Below, in pieces: positions 29,140-39,200 of a stretch of 64,000 nt of DNA. Made by a program: the position numbers and the translations under genes. Positions within the stretch are counted from its first letter, which is position 1, and every line of letters starts with the position of its first letter. This DNA comes from JAOBAU01 sp034667465. Its GTDB lineage: Bacteria; Acidobacteriota; Thermoanaerobaculia; Gp7-AA8. The stretch is taken from the NCBI GenBank assembly GCA_034667465.1, contig JAXDJV010000003.1, positions 163,723 through 227,722 on the forward strand, read 5' to 3'. The notes beneath the pieces were generated by a model that saw only the letters and a list, made by a program, of their open reading frames with translations, had not been told where the DNA came from and ran no database searches.

Positions 29140-32100
29140 GCTCCTCTCCGTTCGCCCGGATCTCCGGCACGTACATCGCCTGTCCCAAAAGCGGCAGCGC
29201 GTGGAACGTGCCGGGGGTCTCGGCGCGCAGCGGATAGCGAATCTGCCACGTTCCCTGCGGCAGCCGATCGATGAAGAGCGCGACGTTGCGATCGCGCAGT
29301 TCCTGATAGACGCCGACGCTTCGATCGGTCCGATCGGCGGCGACCGTTCGACGAACGCGCGTCGGACTCGACGCCGGCGATTTCGTCACCGCGGCATCGC
29401 GCAGCTCGAACGCCTGCAGCGGCCCGCCGCTTTGCAGCGCCACCGCTTCGAAACCGGCCGGCTTCAAATCCTCGAACAGCAGGTACTCGTAGTTGTTCTT
29501 CGTCTCGATCGTGACGATCACTTCGACGCGATCGCCGCTGTCGATCGTGTCGCCGTCGAGCAGCGGGATCTTCTCGTAGACGACGCCCTTCAAAAGCGTC
29601 GGCTTCGGCGCCAGTCGCACGTACTCGCGACGAACGAACAGCTCGTTGCCCGCCGCTTTCACCGGTTCTTCCAGCGAGAAGAAACGCGCTTCGGCGGAGA
29701 AGTAGAGCGCGCCGCTGCCGCTGCGATGAATGCGGATCTCGTTTGCGTCGCGCACGAGGTCGGCGTCGACGACGAAGCGTGACGGCGCGCGCAGCACGTC
29801 GGCGGCGGCGATCTTCTTCGTCGCGATGACGCGACCGTTCACGGTCAGTTCGTACTGCACGTCGCCGCCGAGTTCCCCGCTGGCGCCGAGGTAATCGTTG
29901 AGGGCGATGAGCGCGATGGCCGTGTCGCGCGTGTTGTTCCACTGCGCGCCGCGGCGATTCTTCACCAGCCAGTTCATGGCCGGCTCGATCAGCCGATGCT
30001 TCGGCTCGATGAGCACGAGCGCCTGCAGCGCGAACGACGTCGTCTCGACCGGACCTTCGTACCACTGCCACCAGAAACGATCGGCGCCCCAGTGCGCGGT
30101 GCCGATCGTCTCGGCGGTCGAATGATTACCGGTGACGGCGACGCGCGATTCGTCGGGCGACTTGTCGGTCTTCACGCCGTCTTCGAGATTGCGGATGAGC
30201 ACCTTCGCGCGCTCCGCATCGCCGAAGTGATGCGCGGCGATGGCGAGCAGCGCACGCGAATACGCGCCGAGCCGTTCGCGATGCGACCAGACGTCGTCGA
30301 ACGCTTTACGCTCCATCGCATTTGGCGCAGCGCGGCGCCACGACGCCAGCGCGTGCAGCATCCACGCTTCGTTTTCCCACTGATCTTCGTGCTGGACGAG
30401 CGCGCGATCGAGCCACGCCGCGGCGCGATCGACGGCGTCGCGCCGCACGTCGAGACCACCGTCGCGCGCGATCGAGAAGCCCCAGATCACGTATGCGGTC
30501 ATCCATGCGTCGTCGTCGCTGGTCTTCCACCAGCCCCACGCGCCGTTGTTGTGCTGGAAGTCGTAGAGCCGCGTCATCGATGCGAGCGTTACGGCGTCGA
30601 TGCGCACCAGCGACCGCTTTGCATTCGTATGCGTCTTCATCGCGGAATCCTGCTCGATGCCGCCGAACAGCTTCCCTTCGATATCGCGCGGTTCCAGTCC
30701 GTTCTTCGCAAGCGTTCGCGCCACGATGGCGGCCGGCAGGAAGCGGCTCATCGTCTGCTCGACGCAGCCGTACGGATACTCGAGCAGATACGGCAGCGCA
30801 TCGAGCATCGTGACGGCGAGACTCGGCGCGAGTTGCACGCTGAGCGTCGTGTCGCGGCGCTCGTGCGGCAGCTCGAGATTGATCAGCGCTTCGTCGCCGC
30901 GCACTTTGCCGGAGCGCGCGATCAGCTTGTCGATGCCGTGCGCGTAAACGGTGAACGGCTTCTCCATCGCATCGCCGCGCTCGCCATTTGCCGCACGAAC
31001 GCGCAGTTTCGCGTTGCCGGCGTGCTCGGCGACGACCTGCCATTCCGCGCGCGCGTCGCCGTGCGGCGGGACGTCGACGACCGTGTGCGTCGCGCTTCCC
31101 TGCAGCGCCAGCCCTTCCGCTTCGATCGACGGCGTGACGCGCATCGGCGCGTCGGTGTTGTTGTTGATGACGGCGGATACGGTCACGCGATCGCCTTCGA
31201 CGAAAAAGCGCGGCGCTTCGAGCCGCACGAGCAGCGGCATCGACGTCCGCGACGTCGCCGTTCCCATTCCGAACGCGGAGCCGGTCGTAGCGGCGCGCGC
31301 GGTCGTACGCCATGTCGTCAGCGCTTCCGGATACGCGAGCGTGACGTGCGCGACGCCGTCGCTGTTGGTGATCACATCGGGCTTCCAGAACGCGGTCGAA
31401 CGGAAGTCGGAGCGAACGACGACCTCCATGCCGGCAGGCGCGGCCGCGTTTGCGGCTGCCCCGTCTTTTCGCAGCATCGGTGCTTGCGCCGTCACCGTGA
31501 TGGCTTCGGCGACTGACGATTTCTGCGCGGCCATGTCTGCGAACGGCGGAGCGGGTGCCGCGAGCATCCCACCAACCACTCCTCCTGCTACTCCACCAAC
31601 AACTCCTCCTTCCACTCCACGTTCGTCTTCCTCGTCGCCTTCCTTCTTCTCGTCGCGAATCTGACGATCGTCAACAAGTTGATCGTCCTTCCCTTTGACG
31701 TAGCGGACGTAACGCTGCGACTGCACGCCGCTCGACACCTGCACGATCGGATCGCGCATCGCGCCGAAAAACGCCTCGCGCGGATCGCCTGCCGGATCGC
31801 TGGCGATGGCAGTCACCGATTCATCCGAGACCGACACCGCCACCTCGGCGGACACCGGCTTGCCGGTCGCGTCGCGCGTCGTGATCGTCACGTTCCCCTG
31901 CTGACGCGGCTCGTATTCGGCGCGGTCGGCCTTCACGTCGACGTCGATGAAATGCGCGAGCGGCGGCACGACGATCGACTTCATGTCGGTCGACAGCGTC
32001 CGCTCGTAAAGCGACGTCGCCGTGACGAAGAAATTCGGTGTGTGGCGATCGTCGATCGTCAGCGGAACGACTTTGGCCGTACCGTCGAGATGGATGACGC

Positions 32101-34834
32101 GCGTGTCGAACAACCTGTCGCCGGCGGTCGAGAGCAGCACCCAGCGACCGCTCGACGGTGTGACGATCAGGACCTGCGCCGTCTCGCCCGGCTTGACCGT
32201 TTCCTTGTCGACGATGAGCTGGATTCCGCCGGCCAGCCAGTAGCCGAGGTCGGTGGAGCTCTCGCGCGCCACGAAGACAGTCGTGTCAGCGGTGACGACG
32301 TCGCCAGCGCGGAGCGGCTCGCCGGCGAGGCGGTCTTCACTCGTCCATTGCACGGCGTAGTAGCCGTCGCGCGTCGCGGTGAAGGTGAATGAGGCATCGC
32401 CCTTCGCATCGGTCGTCACCTTCGACGTCGCGATCTCTTCATCGCCGTAACGCTTCTCGTCGCGCAGCCACGCGCGGCGCGTGACTTTGACGGTGCCGGT
32501 CGTCTGCACCGGCTGCTCGTTCGCGTCGAGCGCCTTGAATTCGATCGACACCGGCTCGCCGGCGCGGTGGATGTAATGGCGCGGATATGCGTAGACGCTG
32601 TAACGCTGCTTCGCCACCGCAACGCTGCCGCTGCCGGTGACTTCGCGGCGCGATGCATCGGTGACGCGCGCTTCGATGCGGAAGCGCCGCTCGCGTCCGT
32701 CGCTGGTCGTTTCGAGCCGGAGGATTGCGCGTCCGTTCGCATCGGTGCGCAGCGTCTCGCGCTTCACGATCGCGCCGCCGCCGTAGCCGTATCGCTCTGA
32801 GGCGTCGTTGTCGTAGTACCAGGGATAGTCGCGATACGGATACCAGCCGCGGAAGAGCGTCTCTTCGTGCACGACGACTTCCACCGTTGCGTTCGCAAGC
32901 GCACCGCCGAAGTAGTACGAGGCGTCGATGGTCGCTTCGATCGTGTCGCCGAGCCGGTAGAGCTTTTTCGACGGCGTCGTCACGTCGACGCGAAACTCCG
33001 GCAGCTTGTACTCCTCGAGACGGAAGAGCTGCGCGGAATCGCCCTGCTCCGTCTTTTCGCCGATCGTGCGAAACGTGATTTGGTACGCGCCGAGCGCCAT
33101 CGCGCTCGTCAGCGGCAGCTCGCCGGCGAACGTGCCGTATTCGTTCAGCTGCGCTTCGCCCGATGCGACCTTCTCGCCGCGCGGGCCGGTGATCTCGTAC
33201 GCGAGTTTCTTTTTCGCCGGCGTCAGCCACTGCTCGTCGCGATGCTCGCGAGCAATGATCTTCCATTGCACGGTTTCGCCGGGACGAAATGCCGGGCGGT
33301 CGGTGAACGTGTAAACCTTCCAGTAGCCCTCCCTGCTGTCATCGTCACCGCGGTAAACGTTGAGCTCGTGGTACGCCTGACGCGCACCGGCGGAAGCGGT
33401 GATGAGCGTCCGTCCGTTCGCGCTCCCCGGCGTGTCGAATGACGCGAGTCCGTTTGCGTCCGTCTGCGCGACGCGCGAGACCTCGCGATCGTTGCTGTGC
33501 TCCCACAGGAAAACCTGCGCGCCGGCGATCGGGGCTCCGCTCAGGACGTCTGCGAAATAAACCTCGAGACGGCGCGGCGTCGAATGCGCGACGATCGCGG
33601 CGTCGGTGACGAGCAGAACGGTCGAGTTGCTGCTGCTGCCGGTGCGCGCGTTGATGACGTACGCGCCTGGTTCCAGCGGCGGCGAGAGGCGCTGCGTTTC
33701 GCGCTGCGGCGCGTAGTCGCCGGCGTCGTGCATGTCGATGGTCAACGTACGGACGATCCGGCCACGATCGCTTCGGACGGACGAGGCGAGAGTGCGATAG
33801 CTGTTCGAGGTCGCGTCAAGGTCGCGCGCGAGATCGACAGAGGTGATCGTCACGTCGAGCTTCTTCGTGTTGCGCGCCACAAACGTCACTTCCTGCTCGG
33901 AGCGCGGAAGAAACGTACCGGCGGTAAAGACGTCGATGTCGATTCCGGTGATCTTCCGGATCGCCATTTCGGCCTGCGAGAAGTACTTCGTTTCCCCCGG
34001 CTTGAGCTCGTCGACGATGCGGCGATAGAGCGATAAGGCTTTCCTGTAGTTGGGGCGGAAACCGGGACGTCCGTCTTCGAGCACGACCGGCTCTCCGCGC
34101 GATTCGAGCTGCTGCGCCGCGAGGAAGAGGGCGTCGTCGTACCACGCCGTCGAACGGCCGGCGGCGATCACCTCATCGAGCAGCTTGAATCCCTGATCGG
34201 CCGGTCCCGCGCCGTAGTTGAGGAGCAGCGTCGCGAGTAGATATCGCGATCGTGCGCGATCGTCCGGCGTCTCCGCGATGGCGACGGCGTTGCTCAGGAT
34301 GTCGCGTCCGAGCTGCTGCGGATTGTCCTCGCCGTTCCACGGATTGCGCGCGAGGCGCCAGACGATGTCGAGGTAGCGGCGACGCGCCAGCGTGAGATCG
34401 TCGCTGCCGGCCCACCAGTCGAGCGCCGCTTCGTAATACTGCCGCTCCATCCCGCGCTGCATTGCGCGCGGATGCGTGCCGAAATAATCGCCGAGCGACT
34501 CTTCCGCTTCTGCCCATATGCGATCGTGATCGTCGCCGCTTTTGCGAATCAGTTCGATGAGCGCGTCGCGCGCCGCATCGCGCGCGGTGCCGTCGTTCGC
34601 GGGATTGGCCGCGTCGGCGCGCCACGTCGTGTCGGCGAGCCGCAGCTCGACCCATCGCCGCTCGGCAGCCGGAAGCTCGAGCTTCGCTGCCGTTTCGTAA
34701 AGCTCATGCGCACGCGCGAACGATTTCTCCGCGTACCGCGTCTCGGCCTCGGCGCGCAGCGTCGTGTACTTCGCCGGCGGCGCGACATCGAACCAGAAGG
34801 TGATGAGTGTGAGAACGAGCGAGACAAAGTGCAC
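29120..34834 (-). CDS. Bacterial alpha-2-macroglobulin family protein
   Basis: 1,904 residues. It has an N-terminal hydrophobic export segment (MHFVSLVLTLITFWFDV), then a helical TPR-like part (about 25-260), then MG-type beta domains (RPAFRPGETVQWKIIARE; FWKPDVITNSDGVAHVTL). The thioester motif GCVEQ has Cys1357 and Gln1360, followed by the alpha-helical thioester domain (GAWGWWKTSDDDAWMTAYV). No lipobox is seen, unlike E. coli YfhM. In E. coli the homologue traps periplasmic proteases beside PBP1c. Here it lies directly downstream of a class A PBP on the same strand, separated by a palindromic repeat. A Gly/Val/Ala-rich low-complexity loop lies near 31560-31620. Confidence 0.92.
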   Translation of the reverse strand: MHFVSLVLTLITFWFDVAPPAKYTTLRAEAETRYAEKSFARAHELYETAAKLELPAAERRWVELRLADTTWRADAANPANDGTARDAARDALIELIRKSGDDHDRIWAEAEESLGDYFGTHPRAMQRGMERQYYEAALDWWAGSDDLTLARRRYLDIVWRLARNPWNGEDNPQQLGRDILSNAVAIAETPDDRARSRYLLATLLLNYGAGPADQGFKLLDEVIAAGRSTAWYDDALFLAAQQLESRGEPVVLEDGRPGFRPNYRKALSLYRRIVDELKPGETKYFSQAEMAIRKITGIDIDVFTAGTFLPRSEQEVTFVARNTKKLDVTITSVDLARDLDATSNSYRTLASSVRSDRGRIVRTLTIDMHDAGDYAPQRETQRLSPPLEPGAYVINARTGSSSNSTVLLVTDAAIVAHSTPRRLEVYFADVLSGAPIAGAQVFLWEHSNDREVSRVAQTDANGLASFDTPGSANGRTLITASAGARQAYHELNVYRGDDDSREGYWKVYTFTDRPAFRPGETVQWKIIAREHRDEQWLTPAKKKLAYEITGPRGEKVASGEAQLNEYGTFAGELPLTSAMALGAYQITFRTIGEKTEQGDSAQLFRLEEYKLPEFRVDVTTPSKKLYRLGDTIEATIDASYYFGGALANATVEVVVHEETLFRGWYPYRDYPWYYDNDASERYGYGGGAIVKRETLRTDANGRAILRLETTSDGRERRFRIEARVTDASRREVTGSGSVAVAKQRYSVYAYPRHYIHRAGEPVSIEFKALDANEQPVQTTGTVKVTRRAWLRDEKRYGDEEIATSKVTTDAKGDASFTFTATRDGYYAVQWTSEDRLAGEPLRAGDVVTADTTVFVARESSTDLGYWLAGGIQLIVDKETVKPGETAQVLIVTPSSGRWVLLSTAGDRLFDTRVIHLDGTAKVVPLTIDDRHTPNFFVTATSLYERTLSTDMKSIVVPPLAHFIDVDVKADRAEYEPRQQGNVTITTRDATGKPVSAEVAVSVSDESVTAIASDPAGDPREAFFGAMRDPIVQVSSGVQSQRYVRYVKGKDDQLVDDRQIRDEKKEGDEEDERGVEGGVVGGVAGGVVGGMLAAPAPPFADMAAQKSSVAEAITVTAQAPMLRKDGAAANAAAPAGMEVVVRSDFRSTAFWKPDVITNSDGVAHVTLAYPEALTTWRTTARAATTGSAFGMGTATSRTSMPLLVRLEAPRFFVEGDRVTVSAVINNNTDAPMRVTPSIEAEGLALQGSATHTVVDVPPHGDARAEWQVVAEHAGNAKLRVRAANGERGDAMEKPFTVYAHGIDKLIARSGKVRGDEALINLELPHERRDTTLSVQLAPSLAVTMLDALPYLLEYPYGCVEQTMSRFLPAAIVARTLAKNGLEPRDIEGKLFGGIEQDSAMKTHTNAKRSLVRIDAVTLASMTRLYDFQHNNGAWGWWKTSDDDAWMTAYVIWGFSIARDGGLDVRRDAVDRAAAWLDRALVQHEDQWENEAWMLHALASWRRAAPNAMERKAFDDVWSHRERLGAYSRALLAIAAHHFGDAERAKVLIRNLEDGVKTDKSPDESRVAVTGNHSTAETIGTAHWGADRFWWQWYEGPVETTSFALQALVLIEPKHRLIEPAMNWLVKNRRGAQWNNTRDTAIALIALNDYLGASGELGGDVQYELTVNGRVIATKKIAAADVLRAPSRFVVDADLVRDANEIRIHRSGSGALYFSAEARFFSLEEPVKAAGNELFVRREYVRLAPKPTLLKGVVYEKIPLLDGDTIDSGDRVEVIVTIETKNNYEYLLFEDLKPAGFEAVALQSGGPLQAFELRDAAVTKSPASSPTRVRRTVAADRTDRSVGVYQELRDRNVALFIDRLPQGTWQIRYPLRAETPGTFHALPLLGQAMYVPEIRANGEELRVTVK

Positions 34835-34885
34835 GGAGAGCCTCCGAGCGCATTAGACGCGGAGGCGGCCCGAAAGAGAACTGCC

Positions 34886-34981
34886 GTCATCCCGAGCGTA
34901 GCGAGGGATACGGGCGGGAGGGGGGCGCAACGGCGGCTTTGTGCCCCGCCCGCCCGGATCCCTCGCTACGCTCGGGATGAC
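34886..34981. repeat. Dispersed palindromic repeat, copy 3
   Basis: Both arms are present (GTCATCCCGAGCGTAGCGAG ... CTCGCTACGCTCGGGATGAC) with a GC-rich centre. It fills most of the 148-nt gap between the PBP stop and the alpha-2-macroglobulin start, so a shared transcript would carry it as a hairpin. Confidence 0.92.
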
Positions 34982-34982
34982 G

Positions 34983-37568
34983 TTACGGCGGGTTCGTCCC
35001 GGTGGTGTTCGTCGACTCCGGCGGCGCGCTCGTGTTCGTCGATTCCGGCGGCGCCGGCGGGGGAAGATGCTGCGGTTCGGGCAGCGGCTGTGGTTGCGGC
35101 TGCGGCACTGGCGCGGTCTCGTGGCCGTAACCACCCGTCAGCGTCGCCGGTTCGGTCGACAACGGAGGTTGCTCGATCGGCGGCAATTCGCCACCGGTCG
35201 TTCCCGTCGTATCGAGCGCGATCGGATTGCCGAATTCGTCGACTCCGGTCGGCAGCATCGGAGCGGCGGTGCTGTGCAACGGACACGGATTGCCCGGCTC
35301 CATCCCCGCTTTGAACGCTTCGTTCACGATCGTGTTCCGCGGACACTGCGGCGTCGCAAGGCCGCCGCTCGTCTCATCGACCTGCGCGAACGTAATGCCG
35401 GCCGGCACCGCGAAATCACTCTTCGGCTGGCCGGCGGTGACCGCGGCCATGTAACGCGTCCAGATCGGCACGGCCGCTTCCCCGCCCGACAGTCCGGTCT
35501 CTTTGTTGTCGTCGAAACCGACCCACGTCAGCGCGAGCGTCTGCGGCGTGAAGCCGATGAACCACGCATCGCGCTTGTCGTTCGTCGTTCCCGTCTTTCC
35601 CGCGGCGGGAGCCTTGAAGCCCATCGAGCGTACCGCCGCCGCGGTCCCGCGATCGACAACGCCTTTCATCACATTCGCCAGCACGTACACGTCACGCGCC
35701 GGAAAAACCTGCACCGGTTTCACTTCATCGCCGGCGGCGACGACGCGACCACGATCGTCGGTCACGAAACGAACGGTCCGCAACGGAACGCGCGAGCCGA
35801 TGCGCGCGATCGTCGCATAGGCATCCGCCATTTCGATCGGCGGCACGCCGACTGCGCCGAGCAGCATCGCCGGCTGTTCGTCGATCGCTGCTTCGATGCC
35901 GAGCGTGTGCGCGGTTTTGATGACCGGAGCGAGTCCGCATGCGAGACCGATGCGCACCGACGCCGAGTTCATCGACTCTTCGAGCGCTTCGCGCACGGTC
36001 ACGGTGCCGTGATAGCGATCTTCGTAATTGCGCGGCGACCAGTCCTCGGAGAAGCGGCGCTTGAGGACGAAACGCTGATCACTGACGAGCGTCGCCGGCG
36101 TGATGTTCTTGTTCGACAAACTCGGCTCGAACGCCGTCAGATAGACGATCGGCTTGATGAGCGAGCCGACGAGACGGCGCGAGTTGAGGGCGCGATTGAA
36201 CTGGCTCTGATCGTAATTGCGTCCGCCGACGAGCGCACGGATCTCGCCGGTCGGCACGTCGACGTGAATCATCACGCCCTGCAGCGGAGATTCGGGACGG
36301 CGCAGACGACGGCTTTTCTTTTCCAGGTTCGCGAGACCGGCTTCGAGCGTCTTCGTCGCCGTGTCCTGCGCGCCGAGGTCGATCGCGGTGTAGATCTGCA
36401 GCCCGCGGCCTTTGACGTCTTTGATGTCGTAGTTTTTCGCGAGCTCCTGCAGCACGCGATCGACGTAGAACGGAATCGAGCCGAGGCCGCTGCGATCGCG
36501 GAACGGTTTCTGCGGAAGAGGCTCAGCTATCGCTTTGTCATACGTCGGCTGATCGATCTTCTTCTGCGCCAGCATCAGCTTCAGCACGGTGCCGCGGCGC
36601 TCGAGCGCTTTCGCCGGGCTCACGAATGGAGAGTAGTTGTTCGGACTCCTGATAATCCCGGCCAGCAGCGCGGCTTCGGCGACATCGATCTCGCCGACCG
36701 GTTTGCCGAAGAAATAGCGCGACGCTTCGCCGACGCCGAGGATCGAGATCGAGCGATTGCGCCCGAGGTAGATGTCGTTGAGATACGCCTCGAGAATCTC
36801 TTTCTTCGTGTACTTGAAGTCGAGGATGACCGCCATGAACGCTTCGATGATTTTTCGTTTGAACGTTCGCTCGCTGGTCAGGTAGTAGTTCTTCACCAGC
36901 TGCTGGGTGAGCGTCGATGCGCCTTCCGACACGCCGCCGTGGCGGATGTTGCGAAATCCGGCGCGCAAAATGCCGAACGGATCGACGCCCGGGTGATGCC
37001 AGAAACGCACATCTTCGGTTGCGATGACGGCGTCCTGCAGCGTCTTCGGAACCTGATCGAGCGTGACCGGCCGCCGATTTTCGAGCTGATCGGAAAGGAT
37101 CGACGTCAGCAGTTCCGGCTCGAGCGCGGCGTTGTCGAGCGGGCGCGCTTCCTTCAGCGATACGACCGATTCGATGGCCGCTCCGTTGTACGTGACGCGC
37201 ACCGGCTGCGCCGGATAGTTGCCCGACGGATGCGTGAACGCGCGCGTGTAGATGTCGAACTGCCCTTTGGTGGCGATGAAATCGCCGGGCTGCGCGGCGC
37301 CTCCGGCTGCCGAACTGTTGCGATAGCCGAGGCGTTCGAGCTTGTCAGCGAGATCGTCGGCGAGGAGTCCGGTGCCGGGACGAAGCGGCGTGTAGTCGGC
37401 GAAGATTCGCGTCGGCAGCGACAGCCGTCGAATCTCGAACTTGCCGACCGACTGCCGGTAGACCCAGATCGCCAGCAGCGCGACGCCGATGAACATCGCG
37501 GCGACGGCGATCGAAAGGATGCGGAAGACGGTACGGCGCTTCGGAAGTCTGGATGAAAGGTCGGCCAT
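34983..37568 (-). CDS. Class A penicillin-binding protein (transglycosylase/transpeptidase), PBP1b-like
   Basis: 861 residues: a basic cytosolic tail, membrane anchor (about 17-36), a PBP1b-like UB2H region (about 44-140), GT51 domain with Glu185 in ATEDVRFWHH and GASTLTQQLVKN (216-227), and a transpeptidase domain with S469-x-x-K472, S532-x-N534 and K658-T-G. It polymerises and crosslinks peptidoglycan. The tail is Pro/Thr/Ser/Asn-rich with a repeated PPESTNT motif. It is 32 nt downstream of the PgeF gene and upstream of alpha-2-macroglobulin, echoing the pbpC-YfhM pairing. Confidence 0.93.
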   Translation of the reverse strand: MADLSSRLPKRRTVFRILSIAVAAMFIGVALLAIWVYRQSVGKFEIRRLSLPTRIFADYTPLRPGTGLLADDLADKLERLGYRNSSAAGGAAQPGDFIATKGQFDIYTRAFTHPSGNYPAQPVRVTYNGAAIESVVSLKEARPLDNAALEPELLTSILSDQLENRRPVTLDQVPKTLQDAVIATEDVRFWHHPGVDPFGILRAGFRNIRHGGVSEGASTLTQQLVKNYYLTSERTFKRKIIEAFMAVILDFKYTKKEILEAYLNDIYLGRNRSISILGVGEASRYFFGKPVGEIDVAEAALLAGIIRSPNNYSPFVSPAKALERRGTVLKLMLAQKKIDQPTYDKAIAEPLPQKPFRDRSGLGSIPFYVDRVLQELAKNYDIKDVKGRGLQIYTAIDLGAQDTATKTLEAGLANLEKKSRRLRRPESPLQGVMIHVDVPTGEIRALVGGRNYDQSQFNRALNSRRLVGSLIKPIVYLTAFEPSLSNKNITPATLVSDQRFVLKRRFSEDWSPRNYEDRYHGTVTVREALEESMNSASVRIGLACGLAPVIKTAHTLGIEAAIDEQPAMLLGAVGVPPIEMADAYATIARIGSRVPLRTVRFVTDDRGRVVAAGDEVKPVQVFPARDVYVLANVMKGVVDRGTAAAVRSMGFKAPAAGKTGTTNDKRDAWFIGFTPQTLALTWVGFDDNKETGLSGGEAAVPIWTRYMAAVTAGQPKSDFAVPAGITFAQVDETSGGLATPQCPRNTIVNEAFKAGMEPGNPCPLHSTAAPMLPTGVDEFGNPIALDTTGTTGGELPPIEQPPLSTEPATLTGGYGHETAPVPQPQPQPLPEPQHLPPPAPPESTNTSAPPESTNTTGTNPP

Positions 37569-37600
37569 TGTTTAGTGGCGCGATCGTTTCGGCCGCGCGT

Positions 37601-38344
37601 TTACTGCGCCACGATTGCAAGGTTGCGTCCACCCCGCTTCGGATCGCGCCGGAAGGAGTGGAAGATCGATCCGTCGCAGCGCGTGCAGAGTCCCGTATCG
37701 ATGAGCCGATCGTCGGCGATTCCGCGCGCGCCCAGCAGCGACGCGGTGAGCGCCGGAAGATCGAGATGCGGCTTCGCGCCGCGCGTGCGATCGACGTAAC
37801 GATCGGCATCGGGGAACGCCAGCTGGAACTGCTCGACGACCTCTTCGCCCACTTCGAAACAGCAGACGCGAATCGAAGGACCGAGGTATGCGTACGAGGT
37901 CGTGGCGTCGAAGCGCGTCTCGTTCCAGAGCGAGTCGACGGTCAGCGCGGTGATCTTCTGCACGGCGCCGCGCCAGCCGGAATGAATGTTGGCGATGACG
38001 CGATGCGATGGATCGATGAGCGTGACCGGCAGACAGTCGGCGATCTTGATTCCGAGCGCCGTCTTTCGTTCCGTGCTCCAGAGCGCGTCGCAGGTATCGC
38101 ATTCACGCCACGCGGCGCCGGGCGTTCCGCGTCGCGCTGCGAATCCGTGAACCTGCGAGCAGGTCGTCAGCGTCGACTCGACGGTGAAGAGCTCGCGCGC
38201 GACGTCGACGATCGCGGCGGCGTTCGCGGCATCGATCTTCCCGGAGAAATCGAGCGTCGTGTACCAGAGCGCGAAACCGTGCGGAACCGGCGCAGGAATG
38301 ACGATACGGCCGAGCTGCGGCGTGGCGACGATCCGATAGTTCAT
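37601..38344 (-). CDS. pgeF: Peptidoglycan editing factor PgeF (YfiH/laccase-domain)
   Basis: 247 residues. Family metal-site motifs are CSQVHGF, IADCLPVTLID, IHSGWRGAVQKI, GPSIRVCCFEVGEEV, LDLPALT, DTGLCTRC and FHSFRRD. E. coli YfiH corrects L-Ser misincorporation into muropeptide precursors, and homologues have polyphenol oxidase or purine nucleoside activity. The position directly before a PBP gene supports the cell-wall role. Confidence 0.9.
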   Translation of the reverse strand: MNYRIVATPQLGRIVIPAPVPHGFALWYTTLDFSGKIDAANAAAIVDVARELFTVESTLTTCSQVHGFAARRGTPGAAWRECDTCDALWSTERKTALGIKIADCLPVTLIDPSHRVIANIHSGWRGAVQKITALTVDSLWNETRFDATTSYAYLGPSIRVCCFEVGEEVVEQFQLAFPDADRYVDRTRGAKPHLDLPALTASLLGARGIADDRLIDTGLCTRCDGSIFHSFRRDPKRGGRNLAIVAQ

Positions 38345-38363
38345 CGAAGCCGCGAGTGTATCG

Positions 38364-39059
38364 CTACTCGGCCGGAGGAACCGGACTGACGTGCATGCCG
38401 GCGACCTGTTTCGAAAGATCGAAGACGAGCCAGATGCGCGCCGGCTGCTGATCGTAATTCGCGACGAGCTCGACCACGGTCAAACCGTTTTCCGGCCGCT
38501 GCCGCACGCTCGCGATCGAACGATACCGGCCGAAGTTTTTCGTCACGTCTTTGCCGAGCGTCGTCATCCGCCAGACCGGCAGCTGTGCACGCAGCGCCGG
38601 CGCGAAATCTTTCGCCGCGGCGTCGTAACGTCCCGCGGCGAAGTTCGCGATCAGCTCGCGCGCTTTCGCTTCCAGCGCCGGATCGATCGGCGTCTCTTTG
38701 ATCGGATCGAAATACGCGGCGCCGATGCGATTGAACATGTCGAAGACGACCTGTACCGAGACCGACGCCTTTTCGTACTTCGCGATCAGCTCGACCATCC
38801 GAAAGGCATCGGCGCGCCGCTGCCGCACTTCCGTGACCTCGACGAATTTCCCGACCTGCGCTTCCATCTGCTTTTTCTGTTCGGCGAGAACCTGCGGCGT
38901 GACCGTCCTGCGCATTTCGGCGGTGAAATCTTTCGACGCCGCTTCGAACTGCTCCGCGTTGAAATTCGTGAGCATCGTGCGCGCCGCGGTCTCGAGCGGC
39001 GGCGGCGGAATCGGCTGCACGGCGAAGAGAGCGGCCAGGAATGTGGAGAGGATCATCAC
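38364..39059 (-). CDS. Exported protein with two DUF3887 domains
   Basis: 231 residues, short N-terminal export segment (MMILSTFLAALFAVQ). Two tandem domains of about 95 residues each have the pattern helix, FNAEQFEAASKDFTAEM, then VGKFVEV, then VELIAKYE; the second reads FAAGRYDAAAKDFAPALR and VVELVANYD. This is the NTF2-like DUF3887 fold. It is first in a minus-strand run with PgeF (20 nt) and the PBP, suggesting an envelope role. Confidence 0.75.
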   Translation of the reverse strand: MMILSTFLAALFAVQPIPPPPLETAARTMLTNFNAEQFEAASKDFTAEMRRTVTPQVLAEQKKQMEAQVGKFVEVTEVRQRRADAFRMVELIAKYEKASVSVQVVFDMFNRIGAAYFDPIKETPIDPALEAKARELIANFAAGRYDAAAKDFAPALRAQLPVWRMTTLGKDVTKNFGRYRSIASVRQRPENGLTVVELVANYDQQPARIWLVFDLSKQVAGMHVSPVPPAE

Positions 39060-39103
39060 GCAGGTTCGATGAACATCGGCAACCGCGCGCGCCTTCCAGG
39101 TGC

Positions 39104-39200
39104 GTCATCCCGAGCGTAGCGAGGGATCCGGGAGGGAGGGGCGGAGAGCCGCAGACTGCGTGCCCCGCACGCCCGGATCCCTCGCTACGCTCGGGATGAC
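39104..39200. repeat. Dispersed palindromic repeat, copy 4
   Basis: Both 20-base arms are canonical, around a GC-rich centre. The right arm supplies the TAG stop (39185-39187, minus) and last residues of the alpha/beta hydrolase. It separates that gene from the DUF3887 gene. Confidence 0.92.
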
